From contig CBDEUB010000002.1 of NCBI GenBank assembly GCA_965243145.1, positions 1,488,001-1,552,000 of the forward strand: a DNA stretch of 64,000 nucleotides, read 5' to 3'. The DNA comes from CBDBLK01 sp965243145 (lineage in GTDB: Bacteria; Bdellovibrionota; Bacteriovoracia; Bacteriovoracales; Bacteriovoracaceae). Each line of letters begins with the position of its first letter. Position 1 is the first letter of the stretch. The position numbers and the translations under genes were made by a program. Below the pieces are notes generated by a model. That model saw only the letters and a program-made list of their open reading frames with translations, was not told where the DNA came from and did no database searches. Below are positions 26,876 through 36,131 of this stretch, one piece after another.

Positions 26876-28645
26876 TCAGAAATCAATAATATCCAGTCCG
26901 TAACCACCGTAGGAATTCATTTTTTGAGATATGTTTTGGACGAGTTGATCCTGGTTTTTATTCATCTGCTTGAGGTTGGCGATAAAAAGGTGACGGGAGC
27001 GTTTCAATGCTAGCTTGGCCAATTGAAGACAATATTCTTTTTTTCCCTCATCAATACTTTGCTCTTCGAGAATGGCCGTTGTTCTGCTCAAAACGGATAG
27101 TGTGACATAGAGTTGGATGAGCATATCGGCCAACCGTTTTTGAGGAAGTTCGTGTTCGACAATATCTTTGCCAAACTTCATAAGGGTGTTTTCAACTTGG
27201 ATGGCAAAGGTACCCAGAAAAGAAGAAAATGTATTTCCCCATTCCCGCAAGGAGGGGTGGATTCCGGTCAATTGGTAGGTGAAAACCATTTTTGAAAGAC
27301 GTCCCTTGGCAAAATCGGTGAGAACCCCCAGGGATTTGATGGGATTTTCGAGTGCTTTGCCAATGTTGGCCACTTTTCCCAGTTCTCTCAAATTTTCAGA
27401 AGGGCCGCGCATTCCCGAAAGGGCCAAAAAACAGCGTAGAATCTCGTTTGTTCCCTCAAAAATGAGGTTGATGCGGGAATCGCGCATCATTCTCTCATAG
27501 GGATACTCCCTCATATAGCCGTTGCCAGCGGCAATTTGCAATCCAAGATCAACAACATGCCAGAGAGTTTCAGAACTATGAATTTTACAAATAGCGGTTT
27601 CAAGGTAGTAATTTTTCATGCCTCTGACCATACTTCCAGTGGTCATATAAACGGCGGATTCCGCCGCGTAAGTCATGGATGCCATTTCGGCCAACTTGTC
27701 TTGAATAATGCCAAATTCAATGATGCGCTTGCCAAATTGTTTGCGGTTATTGGCGTGTTGAGTGGCCATTTCAATAATTCTTCTCATGCCGCCAACACAG
27801 CCCGACCCTATGGAAAGGCGGCCAGAATTGAGAACATTCATGGCAATTTTGAAGCCTTTGCCCAGTTGGCCTATGACATTTTCCCGAGGGACGACAACAT
27901 TATCGAAAAAAACAGTGCGGGTTTCCGAGGCGCGAATTCCCATTTTGTCTTCTTTCTCTCCAAAGCTAAGTCCATCGCGCTCTTTTTCCACGATAAAAGC
28001 ACTGATTTTTTCCACTTTTTTCCCGTCAATTTGGTGATCGGTTTTGCAAAAGACGGTATAAAAAGAGGCCAAACGGGCATTGCTGATCCACAATTTTTGG
28101 CCATTGATAGTGAAGGTTCCATCGGGATTTTCCACCGCTTTGGTTTGAATGGAATAGGCATCTGAACCGGAACCAGGTTCCGTCAAGCAAAAGGCGGCAA
28201 TTTTTTCCCCGCTCGCCAAGGGCGTAAGCCACTTTTGTTTTTGTTCGGGAGTTCCCTCCAACAACAGGGCACGGTAGCCGATGGATTGGTGTGCCCCGAG
28301 CAACACCCCCAAAGAAGCGTCGAGCGCGGAAACTTCGGCAAAAACGCGTCCGTATAGGGATGCATCCAATCCCATCCCGCCAAATTCTTCGGGTGTGATC
28401 AGTCCGTAGAGTCCCAATTCCCCCAGGCCTTTTAAGACTTCTTCGGGAATTTCGGCGGCCTCATCCATTTTGCGAGAATCGACATGGCCCTCAATGTATT
28501 TGCTAACAGCATCAACAAACTCTTTGGCAATCGCTTTCTGCTCCGGAGTAAAGCCGGGAAAGGGGAAAACCCGTTCGGCATCAACAACTCCGTAGAAAAA
28601 CTCTTCTGCAATAGAATTTATTTTTTGACTTTTATCATCGGACAT
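26876..28645 (-). CDS. acyl-CoA dehydrogenase (large, VLCAD/ACAD9-like)
   Basis: About 589 residues, longer than the ~380-residue short-chain enzymes and similar to very-long-chain acyl-CoA dehydrogenases with an extra C-terminal helical domain. Visible signatures are ITPEEFGGMGLDA, FCLTEPGSGSDAYSIQTKA, INGQKLWISNA (flavin-contact strands), NNRKQFGKRIIEFGIIQDKLAEM and the catalytic-base segment LIFEGTNEILR. It introduces the C2-C3 double bond in fatty-acid beta-oxidation, passing electrons to ETF. I used ATG at 28645 rather than the in-frame TTG at 28657. First gene of an apparent operon with the FG-GAP lipoprotein, PAS kinase and receiver. Confidence 0.93.
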   Translation of the reverse strand: MSDDKSQKINSIAEEFFYGVVDAERVFPFPGFTPEQKAIAKEFVDAVSKYIEGHVDSRKMDEAAEIPEEVLKGLGELGLYGLITPEEFGGMGLDASLYGRVFAEVSALDASLGVLLGAHQSIGYRALLLEGTPEQKQKWLTPLASGEKIAAFCLTEPGSGSDAYSIQTKAVENPDGTFTINGQKLWISNARLASFYTVFCKTDHQIDGKKVEKISAFIVEKERDGLSFGEKEDKMGIRASETRTVFFDNVVVPRENVIGQLGKGFKIAMNVLNSGRLSIGSGCVGGMRRIIEMATQHANNRKQFGKRIIEFGIIQDKLAEMASMTYAAESAVYMTTGSMVRGMKNYYLETAICKIHSSETLWHVVDLGLQIAAGNGYMREYPYERMMRDSRINLIFEGTNEILRCFLALSGMRGPSENLRELGKVANIGKALENPIKSLGVLTDFAKGRLSKMVFTYQLTGIHPSLREWGNTFSSFLGTFAIQVENTLMKFGKDIVEHELPQKRLADMLIQLYVTLSVLSRTTAILEEQSIDEGKKEYCLQLAKLALKRSRHLFIANLKQMNKNQDQLVQNISQKMNSYGGYGLDIIDF

Positions 28646-28728
28646 AGAGTTTCTCAATTCTATAGGATGCTATAAGTTTAGCAAACTGGAGATGAAATTC
28701 ACAGTAGGGCCTGCTCTCCAAGGCCCAC

Positions 28729-28757
28729 TTGTTGCATACTTAGGGCCTGTTTAAAAT
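28729..28757 (+). promoter_or_regulatory. candidate promoter of the type II secretion operon
   Basis: TTGTTG (28729-28734) and TAAAAT (28752-28757) are separated by 17 nt, about 45 nt before the gspC start. The -35 is weak, the -10 is good and the spacing ideal. No other promoter-like pair is evident between the divergent acyl-CoA dehydrogenase gene and gspC. Confidence 0.4.
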
Positions 28758-28802
28758 GGAATTAGGGAGAGTGTGGCCGCAAACGGCATTGGTTAAGTTC
28801 TT

Positions 28803-30047
28803 ATGAAGAAATTTTTTATCGACTTCATCCGAAAATTTGGAAAGAAGGTATCTTCGTGGATTGATAAAACAAGGTCTGTTTTTGTTAGGGGCAAAATGCC
28901 CAACATTCCTAAAATTCCAAAAACATTTAACAAAGTTAATGTGGATAAGACGAGAGAACTCACCATTAAACTGACCAAGAAAGTAAACAAAAGAATCAAA
29001 AAATACCGTCGCACATTATCCAAAAAAGGCCTGTCCCAAATCGCTGCCCGCATTGATTTTGAAAAAATTTTTGACAGTGTTTTTAGTCCCGCTTCCCGTC
29101 CGTTGATCCATTGGAGCTTCGTGGCCCTACTGACAATTTTGCCCGTTTATTTGGCCGGGAGAATGTTAGGCCTTACTCTACAGTCGCCCACGGCCAAGAA
29201 TTTCTCTTCGCCTCTCGACTCTGGTGTATCTATCAGCGCCTTTCCCCCTTTGCGCCAACAAATACAATTTATTGAGAGCAACGATCTCTTCAAGGCCCAA
29301 GGAGAAATTCAGGCCGCACCCGATTGCAGGGCCAATCCCCAGGCCCCGGGATGTGCTCCACAAAAAAAAGTGGATCCCAATTTGATTTGTGACGATGCCA
29401 AACAACGCTCTTCACTGCCCATTACGCTCCTCTCAACCATTGTTTTGCAAGATGAGGTCAAATCGGTGGCATCAGTGCAAGTTCGTGGAGAAAAAGACCT
29501 GCTCAACCTGCGCAAAGGGGAAGAAATTCCCCGTTTGGCCGAAATTACGGGGGTACATCCGAGCAAACTCATTATCAAAAACAAGCGCACAGGCCTTTGC
29601 GAGTTCCTAATGACGCAAGATACTACCCCCCCCAATGTCTCGTCTTCAATCAGAATTGAACGCAACCCTGAAAGAGGGAAAAAATTACTCCAGGCCGCCC
29701 AAGATACAGGGATTCGAGTTAGCGGCGATAATAAATTTAAGATTAAAAAGAGTTTGCGAGATAGTATGCTTAGCAATATTGGCGAAGTTCTCACCCAAGC
29801 GCGTGCTGTACAGATTAAGAATCCCGACGGTTCGCTTTCTTTTCGCATGCAAGAGATTGTCCCCGGCTCCATCTATTCCAAACTCAACATTGAAAATGGT
29901 GATATTATCACCAAAATTAATGGAAAAGGTTTTACCAGTGTCAACGATGTCATGTCCCTGTTTGGACAACTAAAGGAAAGAGATCACTATGAAATCAGTG
30001 TTATGCGCAACGGAGCTGAAACAACATTTGAGTACGACTTTGAATAA
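28803..30047 (+). CDS. gspC: type II secretion protein GspC, with long cytoplasmic extension
   Basis: 414 residues. One transmembrane segment (about 101-123) is followed by a periplasmic homology region (STIVLQDEVKSVASVQVRGE, LRKGEEIPRLAEI) and a C-terminal PDZ domain (VPGSIYSKLNIENGDIITKING). GspC links the inner-membrane platform to the secretin. The unusual part is the ~100 residues before the membrane segment, rich in Lys and Arg; most GspC proteins have only a short cytoplasmic tail. There is also a Cys/Pro-rich linker (CRANPQAPGC). No strong ribosome site precedes ATG 28803, so a later start is possible, but no methionine lies close to the membrane segment. First gene of the gsp operon; its 3' end overlaps gspD. 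Confidence 0.88.
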   Translation: MKKFFIDFIRKFGKKVSSWIDKTRSVFVRGKMPNIPKIPKTFNKVNVDKTRELTIKLTKKVNKRIKKYRRTLSKKGLSQIAARIDFEKIFDSVFSPASRPLIHWSFVALLTILPVYLAGRMLGLTLQSPTAKNFSSPLDSGVSISAFPPLRQQIQFIESNDLFKAQGEIQAAPDCRANPQAPGCAPQKKVDPNLICDDAKQRSSLPITLLSTIVLQDEVKSVASVQVRGEKDLLNLRKGEEIPRLAEITGVHPSKLIIKNKRTGLCEFLMTQDTTPPNVSSSIRIERNPERGKKLLQAAQDTGIRVSGDNKFKIKKSLRDSMLSNIGEVLTQARAVQIKNPDGSLSFRMQEIVPGSIYSKLNIENGDIITKINGKGFTSVNDVMSLFGQLKERDHYEISVMRNGAETTFEYDFE

Positions 30048-32634
30048 GCTAAAATTACTGGCGTGGTTTGGAATGGCCCTTTGCCATACCTCCCTCTACG
30101 CCCAATTTGACAAATATAAATCCAATACACAATTCAACAGTAGTGAAGCGCAAAACCAGGCCAATGCTCCCACGGCCCCCAACCCTTCTGGCCCTCCCTC
30201 GAATACCCCCCCCCCGAATAACCCCAATGTTCCCGATAATACTTCGGCCAATGCAACCGGGGGCAATGTTTCGGGCCAGGAAGTACCACCTCCTCCACCC
30301 GTTGAAGTGAGAAATCTTCCAGAACGCCGAAATGAAGGAAATAGAGTGGGACAGAACGCAAACGATCAAAACAGTGCTCAAACCGATGTTTTTGGCCGAG
30401 GTACGGGGATTCGAGCAGTAACCAAGGCCAAAAAAGACGAGAATTATGTCAACCTGAATTTTGAGACTGCCTTTGGCCCCGAAGTGGTGACCAGTTTTAA
30501 CTTTCCCGACATTTCTCTCACCGATTTGACCAAGCAAATGCAGAAATTAACGGGCCTCAACCTCATTATGGACAAAGAACTCAAGGGCAAGATTTCCATT
30601 GTGGCATCGTCGCCCATTACCGTGGGAGATGCCTGGAGGGCCTACATGACGGCCTTGGAGATGAATGGTTACAGTTTGGTCAGAACGGGCGCTTTTTACA
30701 GGATCGTTTCCACTCGAGATATTCGCTACACGCCGACGAAGATTTACACCGGAAGTTTTGCTCCCAATACCGACAACTACATTATGAAAATTTTGCCGCT
30801 CAAAAATATCAACTCAACCGAAATTACTCGTTCATTTAGGCCCTTTCTCACCCGTTATGGCCGACTCATAGATATTAAGCAAACCAACACTATTATTGTT
30901 CAAGATACCGGCTCGAATATTAACCGCCTTTCCCGCCTTATTAAATTTATTGATGTTCCTGGCCACGAAGAAACCTTGCAAATTATTCCAGTCAAGCACT
31001 CTTCGGCCCAGGAAATTGCCAAATTGTTGGATCAAATTTTGCAGCGGGGAGGAGGGGGAGGCAACCGGAGAGTGCGCCGGAACAATCAACAAGACAAAAG
31101 TGGCATTTCAAAAATTATTGCCGAGCCGAGAACCAATATGATCATTGCCATGGCCAATGCAGATGGGGGAAGAAGATTAAAATCACTGATTAAAAAACTC
31201 GATGTTGAAGGGGTTTCCCAGAGCAGTGATCGCATTCATGTTTATTACCTCAACCACGGCGATGCTGAAAGTTTGGCCAAAACCCTGAGTTCTCTCATCT
31301 CGGGCGCTCAAGCACAAAACCGTAGGAATAGGCCTGGCGGAACACGATCCAATCGTTCTTCTGGCCCGGCCGCCTCAATTATCAACTCTGAAGGACTTTT
31401 TACCAACGAAGTGAAAGTCACTGCCGACAAAGACAACAATGCTTTAGTTGTCACCGCTTCTTCGACAGACTATCTCACTTTGAAAGAAGTCGTCGGGAAA
31501 TTGGATATTCCCAGAGATCAGGTTTATGTCGAGGGCCTGATGATGGAGACACAAGTTTCCAAGGCCCGCGGATTTGGCATTTCGGTGGTGGGGGCCTACG
31601 GCTCGGGGAACGCCCGCAAAGCGGGATTTACCCAGGGCGAGAACGACGGCCTGCTGAGTTTGCTGACCAATCAAATTACCAGTTTGGGAGGGCTTTTTGC
31701 CGGAGTGGGGATCGGAAAAACCATCGAGTACGACCCGGGCAACGGACAAACCATCAAAATTAACTCCGTCAACGCCCTGATTTCGGCGATTGCTTCCAAC
31801 ACTGACACCAATGTTTTGGCCACTCCCCAAATTTTGGCCCTCGACAATACCGAGGCGGTTTTTGAAGTGGGGGAGAGTATCCCCACACCGAGGACAACGA
31901 CGGGCCAAAACGGCATAACGACGACTTCTCTGGAACAACAAAAAGTTGGCCTAATGCTTAAAATCACACCCCAAATCAACAAAGTCTCTCGCCTGGTCAA
32001 ACTCAAAATCGAACAAAAAATCCAGGATTTCTCGGAACGGGCCCTTCCCGACGGCCTTGCCGCCCAAGGCATTGCCACCGTGGAGAGGGCCGCCAGCACT
32101 GAAGTCGTAGTTCGGGACAAGGACACCATTGCCATGGGGGGATTGATGCGCGATCGGGATATTGTCGCTGTCTCTAAAATTCCGTTACTGGGAGACATTC
32201 CGGTTTTGGGTTGGTTTTTTAAAAACCGCCGCCGTACAGTTGAAAAAGTCAACCTGATTTTCTTTCTCACTCCGCGTATCCTCTCGGATTACCAACGGGA
32301 TTCGAGTGCCCAAATGCGCGACCTGCTCAATCGACGCTCGGGACACTTGAAGGAGGCGATTGGTGAAGACGACCCTTTTGCCAGCACGGTCAAGGGGTTG
32401 TATGACAAGGCCACCAAGCAAGGCGAGACGACTCTTCCAACGCACAATACTGCCCCTGAAGAAGGGCCAGAAATTGATTCCAACGGTGATGACATGGATT
32501 CTCCGCAATCCGAGGACTCGGAGATGGCACCTCCGTTGGATGGCGATGTGGCGGAACATTCTTTTGAAGTTCCCGACTACAGCGCCATTGTACAGAACAC
32601 CGATCACAAAAAGTCCATACAAGAGGAAGAATGA
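29989..32634 (+). CDS. gspD: type II secretion secretin GspD
   Basis: An 881-residue outer-membrane secretin. A signal peptide ends near LCHTSLYAQ, then comes a Pro/Asn-rich linker of about 80 residues (35-115), the N0 domain (FPDISLTDLTKQMQKLTGLN), N1-N3 domains (with a Gly-rich insertion in one), and the secretin core (VEGLMMETQVSK ... NTDTNVLATPQILALDNTEA, VGLMLKITPQI, VRDKDTIAMGGLMRD, VPVLGWFFKNRR). A ~110-residue acidic tail follows. It is longer than most GspD (650-700) because of linker and tail. ATG 29989 has a good AAGGAAAGAG site and overlaps gspC by 59 nt; TTG at 30040 would give a shorter, more standard signal peptide. Confidence 0.95.
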   Translation: MKSVLCATELKQHLSTTLNKLKLLAWFGMALCHTSLYAQFDKYKSNTQFNSSEAQNQANAPTAPNPSGPPSNTPPPNNPNVPDNTSANATGGNVSGQEVPPPPPVEVRNLPERRNEGNRVGQNANDQNSAQTDVFGRGTGIRAVTKAKKDENYVNLNFETAFGPEVVTSFNFPDISLTDLTKQMQKLTGLNLIMDKELKGKISIVASSPITVGDAWRAYMTALEMNGYSLVRTGAFYRIVSTRDIRYTPTKIYTGSFAPNTDNYIMKILPLKNINSTEITRSFRPFLTRYGRLIDIKQTNTIIVQDTGSNINRLSRLIKFIDVPGHEETLQIIPVKHSSAQEIAKLLDQILQRGGGGGNRRVRRNNQQDKSGISKIIAEPRTNMIIAMANADGGRRLKSLIKKLDVEGVSQSSDRIHVYYLNHGDAESLAKTLSSLISGAQAQNRRNRPGGTRSNRSSGPAASIINSEGLFTNEVKVTADKDNNALVVTASSTDYLTLKEVVGKLDIPRDQVYVEGLMMETQVSKARGFGISVVGAYGSGNARKAGFTQGENDGLLSLLTNQITSLGGLFAGVGIGKTIEYDPGNGQTIKINSVNALISAIASNTDTNVLATPQILALDNTEAVFEVGESIPTPRTTTGQNGITTTSLEQQKVGLMLKITPQINKVSRLVKLKIEQKIQDFSERALPDGLAAQGIATVERAASTEVVVRDKDTIAMGGLMRDRDIVAVSKIPLLGDIPVLGWFFKNRRRTVEKVNLIFFLTPRILSDYQRDSSAQMRDLLNRRSGHLKEAIGEDDPFASTVKGLYDKATKQGETTLPTHNTAPEEGPEIDSNGDDMDSPQSEDSEMAPPLDGDVAEHSFEVPDYSAIVQNTDHKKSIQEEE

Positions 32635-32637
32635 GGA

Positions 32638-34380
32638 GTGGAGGTTTCAAGCAATCTTTTTGACAAGCTCGATGGTGATGACAGCAGAATAGGGGATCTC
32701 CTTCTCAAATACACTTCTCTCACTCAAAAACAGTTGGATGAGGCATTAAAGGTTCAGGGTGAATCGGATACGATGTTAGGGGAAATTCTCCTCAAGAAAA
32801 ATTACATTCATCCTCACGATATTATTAAAGTTATTTGCTACCAAATGGATATACCCTATCTTCTCGATCTCAAAGTAGACGAGATCGATCCACAAATTAC
32901 CACGGGGATTCCCATTAACTACGCTAAACATAATGAAGTGATCCCTCTACTGGAAACTGAACAAATCGTAACTGTTGCGCTTTCCGACCCCTTTCGTTTT
33001 GACACCATTAACGACCTTCAAGAGCACTTTAAAAAAGAGGTCAAGCTCACAGTTTGTCCTCCCTTGCGTATTCAAGATGCCATCAACAGGGTCTATGAGA
33101 AGGCCAACCAAAATTTAGTTGACTCTTTGGAAGATGAATTTGATGAAAGTCTAGACCTCGATGGCCCAATTGACATTCTCGATGCCGGAGCAGATGAGGC
33201 CCCGGTGATCCGCTTTGTCAACTCCATCATTTTTAGAGCAGTCAAGGAAAACGCTTCCGATATTCATATAGAACCCTACGAAAGGGAAACTATTTATCGC
33301 TTTCGCATCAACGGAGTGATGACGGAAATTCTCAGACAACCCATCAAAACCCATCCTTCCGTTTCCGCCCGGATTAAGGTCATGGCGAAATTGGATATTG
33401 CCGAAAAAAGGTTGCCTCAAGACGGGCGAATTAAAATTAAAATAGCGGGTAAGGATGTCGATATTCGCCTTTCCACCGTTCCCATTCAAAACGGAGAGCG
33501 GGTGGTGATGCGGGTTTTGCAGAAAACGGCCAGTGCTCCCGAACTTGAAAAATTGGGTTATCATGGCAATGTTTTAGACCAACTCGACGAGCTTTCACAA
33601 CGCAAACACGGCATTATTTATGTTTGTGGCCCTACCGGATCGGGGAAAACGACCACCCTCTTTGCCATGCTCGGACGCATTAATTCCCCGGATAAAATGA
33701 TCATTACAGTTGAAGACCCCGTTGAATACGAAATCTCGGGGGTTTCCCAAATTCAAGTCAATCACAAAATCGACTTGTCTTTTGCCCGCGCTCTGCGGGC
33801 CATAGTCCGCCAAGACCCCGATGTCATCATGGTGGGTGAAACCAGGGATTTAGAAACCGCCCAAATGGCCATTGAGGCCTCACTCACTGGCCACTTTGTG
33901 TTGTCTACCATTCACACTAACGATGCATCTAGTTGCCCCAACCGCCTGATCGACATGGGAGTGCAACCCTTCCTTATCGCTTCTTCATTGATTGGCGTTT
34001 TGGCACAGAGATTGATTCAAACTCTTTGCGACGAGTGCAAACAACCTCATACTCCAACCGAACTCGAACTTGAAGAAATGGATATTGAATCCATCCCCCA
34101 AGATGCTACCATTTACAAGGCCAATGGCTGTCCCAAATGCAACCATCGAGGCTATAGCGGTCGAACTACAGTATGTGAATTGCTTATGCTAACGGACGAA
34201 GTGCGCCCTCTCGTTTTGGCCAAAAGCGATGCTGCTACGGTGAAAAAGAAGGCGATGCAACAGGGGATGAGAACCCTCCGCCAGGACGGAATCCAAAAAG
34301 TTTTTCGCGGTATAACTTCTTTTCAAGAAATTATCAGGGTTATTAACGAAGAAGAAGATCAAGAAGCAGCGGTAAGTTAA
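32638..34380 (+). CDS. gspE: type II secretion ATPase GspE
   Basis: A 580-residue hexameric secretion ATPase. An N-terminal MshEN-like domain (IGDLLLKYTSLTQKQLDEAL) precedes the catalytic part: ASDIHIEPYERE, Walker A GPTGSGKTTT, the Asp box ITVEDPVEYEI, Walker B RQDPDVIMVGETRD and the His box LSTIHTNDA. The tetracysteine zinc motif typical of GspE is present (CDEC ... CPKC). It powers pseudopilus assembly from the cytoplasm through GspL. The GTG start lies 3 nt after the gspD stop behind GAGGA. Confidence 0.97.
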   Translation: MEVSSNLFDKLDGDDSRIGDLLLKYTSLTQKQLDEALKVQGESDTMLGEILLKKNYIHPHDIIKVICYQMDIPYLLDLKVDEIDPQITTGIPINYAKHNEVIPLLETEQIVTVALSDPFRFDTINDLQEHFKKEVKLTVCPPLRIQDAINRVYEKANQNLVDSLEDEFDESLDLDGPIDILDAGADEAPVIRFVNSIIFRAVKENASDIHIEPYERETIYRFRINGVMTEILRQPIKTHPSVSARIKVMAKLDIAEKRLPQDGRIKIKIAGKDVDIRLSTVPIQNGERVVMRVLQKTASAPELEKLGYHGNVLDQLDELSQRKHGIIYVCGPTGSGKTTTLFAMLGRINSPDKMIITVEDPVEYEISGVSQIQVNHKIDLSFARALRAIVRQDPDVIMVGETRDLETAQMAIEASLTGHFVLSTIHTNDASSCPNRLIDMGVQPFLIASSLIGVLAQRLIQTLCDECKQPHTPTELELEEMDIESIPQDATIYKANGCPKCNHRGYSGRTTVCELLMLTDEVRPLVLAKSDAATVKKKAMQQGMRTLRQDGIQKVFRGITSFQEIIRVINEEEDQEAAVS

Positions 34381-34382
34381 TT

Positions 34383-35597
34383 ATGGCCATCTATAGTTAC
34401 AAAGGACTCAACCGCAGTGGAGCGGAAATTAAATCCACTGTTACTGCCGAAAATCTCTCCCAGGCCAAGCACAAAATTCGCACCCAGGGTGTGATGCTGA
34501 TTGATATTAAGGAACAAAAATCGGGTTCCAGTGCCAACAAAACCAGTTTCTCTTTCGGTAACAAAGTCAGTATTGAAGACCTTTCTTTGATGACTCGACA
34601 ATTGGCAACTTTGGTTAAGGCCAAAATTCAAATTGTCGAGGCCCTCACCGCTTTGATGGAACAAACCGACAACAGCACTTTACGGGTGGTGCTCTCTGAA
34701 GTACGCGGCAAGGTCAATGAGGGGATCGGTTTGGCCCAAGCACTCAAGGATTATCCTAAAATATTTAACAATGTCTATGTCAATATGGTCGAGGCCGGAG
34801 AGCAATCGGGAACTTTAGAAATTGTCCTCTTGCGTTTGGCCGAGTTTACCGAGGCCCAAAAGGAACTCAAAAGTAAAATACAGGGGGCAATGACTTATCC
34901 CTGTATTATGGTGGTGGTTGGCCTGGTCATGTTTAGCATTATTTTCACAGTGGTGATTCCCAAAATTACCAAGATTTTTGTCAACATGAAACGGCAGGTA
35001 CCCCTACCCACTCAAATTTGCATGTGGACTTCCGATTTCCTGCTCAACTATTGGTATTTGCTGTTCATTGGTGTCATTGTTTTCTGGTATCTTTTTCGCA
35101 GCTATATCCGCACGGAAAAAGGCCGCTCCCGGTGGCATCGCCTATTGTTGAGATTGCCGCAAATTGGTTCATTGATTATGATGATTAATGTCAGCCGCTT
35201 TTGCTCCACACTGGCAACTTTACTCAATTCGGGTGTCCCCATTCTCACCAGCATGAAAATTGTCAAAAACCTAGTTGCCAATGTGCACATGCAAGCACCA
35301 GTGGAAGAGGCCAAATCCAATGTTCAAGAAGGGGCCAGTTTAGCACTTCCTCTGGAAAATAGCGGACATTACCCCCCGATGGTGACCCACATGATACGCC
35401 TCGGAGAAAAATCGGGTGAACTCGAAGAAATGCTGCAAATTGTGGCCGAGAATTATGAGGGCCAAGTCAATACCAAACTGGCGGGATTGACTTCTTTTAT
35501 CGAGCCTATAATGATGGTGGTCATGGGATTGATGGTGGGCTTTGTGGTCTTTAGCGTGGTCATCCCTATGATGGAGTTGAATTCTTTTAGCAGATAG
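34383..35597 (+). CDS. gspF: type II secretion inner-membrane platform protein GspF
   Basis: A 404-residue polytopic protein with duplicated T2SSF domains (LMTRQLATLVKAKIQIVEAL and VSRFCSTLATLLNSGVPILTS) and three hydrophobic segments (about 170-195, 215-240 and 375-400). The repeated motifs NVYVNMVEAGEQSGTLE and PMVTHMIRLGEKSGELEEML are typical. GspF is the platform on which the ATPase drives pseudopilin assembly. It starts 2 nt after gspE ends. Confidence 0.97.
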   Translation: MAIYSYKGLNRSGAEIKSTVTAENLSQAKHKIRTQGVMLIDIKEQKSGSSANKTSFSFGNKVSIEDLSLMTRQLATLVKAKIQIVEALTALMEQTDNSTLRVVLSEVRGKVNEGIGLAQALKDYPKIFNNVYVNMVEAGEQSGTLEIVLLRLAEFTEAQKELKSKIQGAMTYPCIMVVVGLVMFSIIFTVVIPKITKIFVNMKRQVPLPTQICMWTSDFLLNYWYLLFIGVIVFWYLFRSYIRTEKGRSRWHRLLLRLPQIGSLIMMINVSRFCSTLATLLNSGVPILTSMKIVKNLVANVHMQAPVEEAKSNVQEGASLALPLENSGHYPPMVTHMIRLGEKSGELEEMLQIVAENYEGQVNTKLAGLTSFIEPIMMVVMGLMVGFVVFSVVIPMMELNSFSR

Positions 35598-35634
35598 TGT
35601 AAAACAAAAAGAGCAAATTGAGAGGAGGACAGCA

Positions 35635-36102
35635 ATGTTAAACACGAAATACAAATTTTATTTTCTGTTTCGCCAGTGGATGAGGCCCACGGGATTTTCA
35701 CTGGTTGAAATACTCATCGCCCTGACTTTGCTCGGAATCGCTGGAACCTTTGTCGCCACCAAAATTTTTGAGCAATTAACCGAGGGACAAATCCAATCGA
35801 CTAAAATTCAAATGAGCAATTTCAAAAATATTTTGGCCGACTATCGTCGCAAGTGCGGGCTTTACCCCACCACAGAACAAGGGTTAGACGCATTGATTCA
35901 AAAACCTGAAGGTGGCCGAGAGTGCAAAAATTACCCCGATGGTGGCTTTATGGGGGATGGCGCGGCCAACATTCCCGCAGACCCCTGGGATGAGCCTTAT
36001 ACTTACGAATCAAACGGCAAAACATTTAGCATCGTTTCCTATGGCCCCGATCGGGAACCCGACACCGAAGACGACATCCAATATCCCGAGGCCAAACAGT
36101 AA
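35635..36102 (+). CDS. gspG: major pseudopilin GspG
   Basis: 155 residues. The prepilin cleavage site is TG^FSLVEILIAL (Glu5 present), followed by the hydrophobic N-terminal helix and the GspG core: YRRKCGLYPTTEQGLDALIQKP, PADPWDEPYTYESNG and FSIVSYGPDREPDTEDDI, the calcium-binding C-terminal loop. The leader is long (about 19 residues). A strong ribosome site (GAGGAGG, 35622-35628) precedes the ATG, stronger than at the other gsp genes, which suits its role as the major subunit. Confidence 0.96.
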   Translation: MLNTKYKFYFLFRQWMRPTGFSLVEILIALTLLGIAGTFVATKIFEQLTEGQIQSTKIQMSNFKNILADYRRKCGLYPTTEQGLDALIQKPEGGRECKNYPDGGFMGDGAANIPADPWDEPYTYESNGKTFSIVSYGPDREPDTEDDIQYPEAKQ

Positions 36103-36131
36103 TCAATTTGCGGTGGCCATCTCATCCTAAC

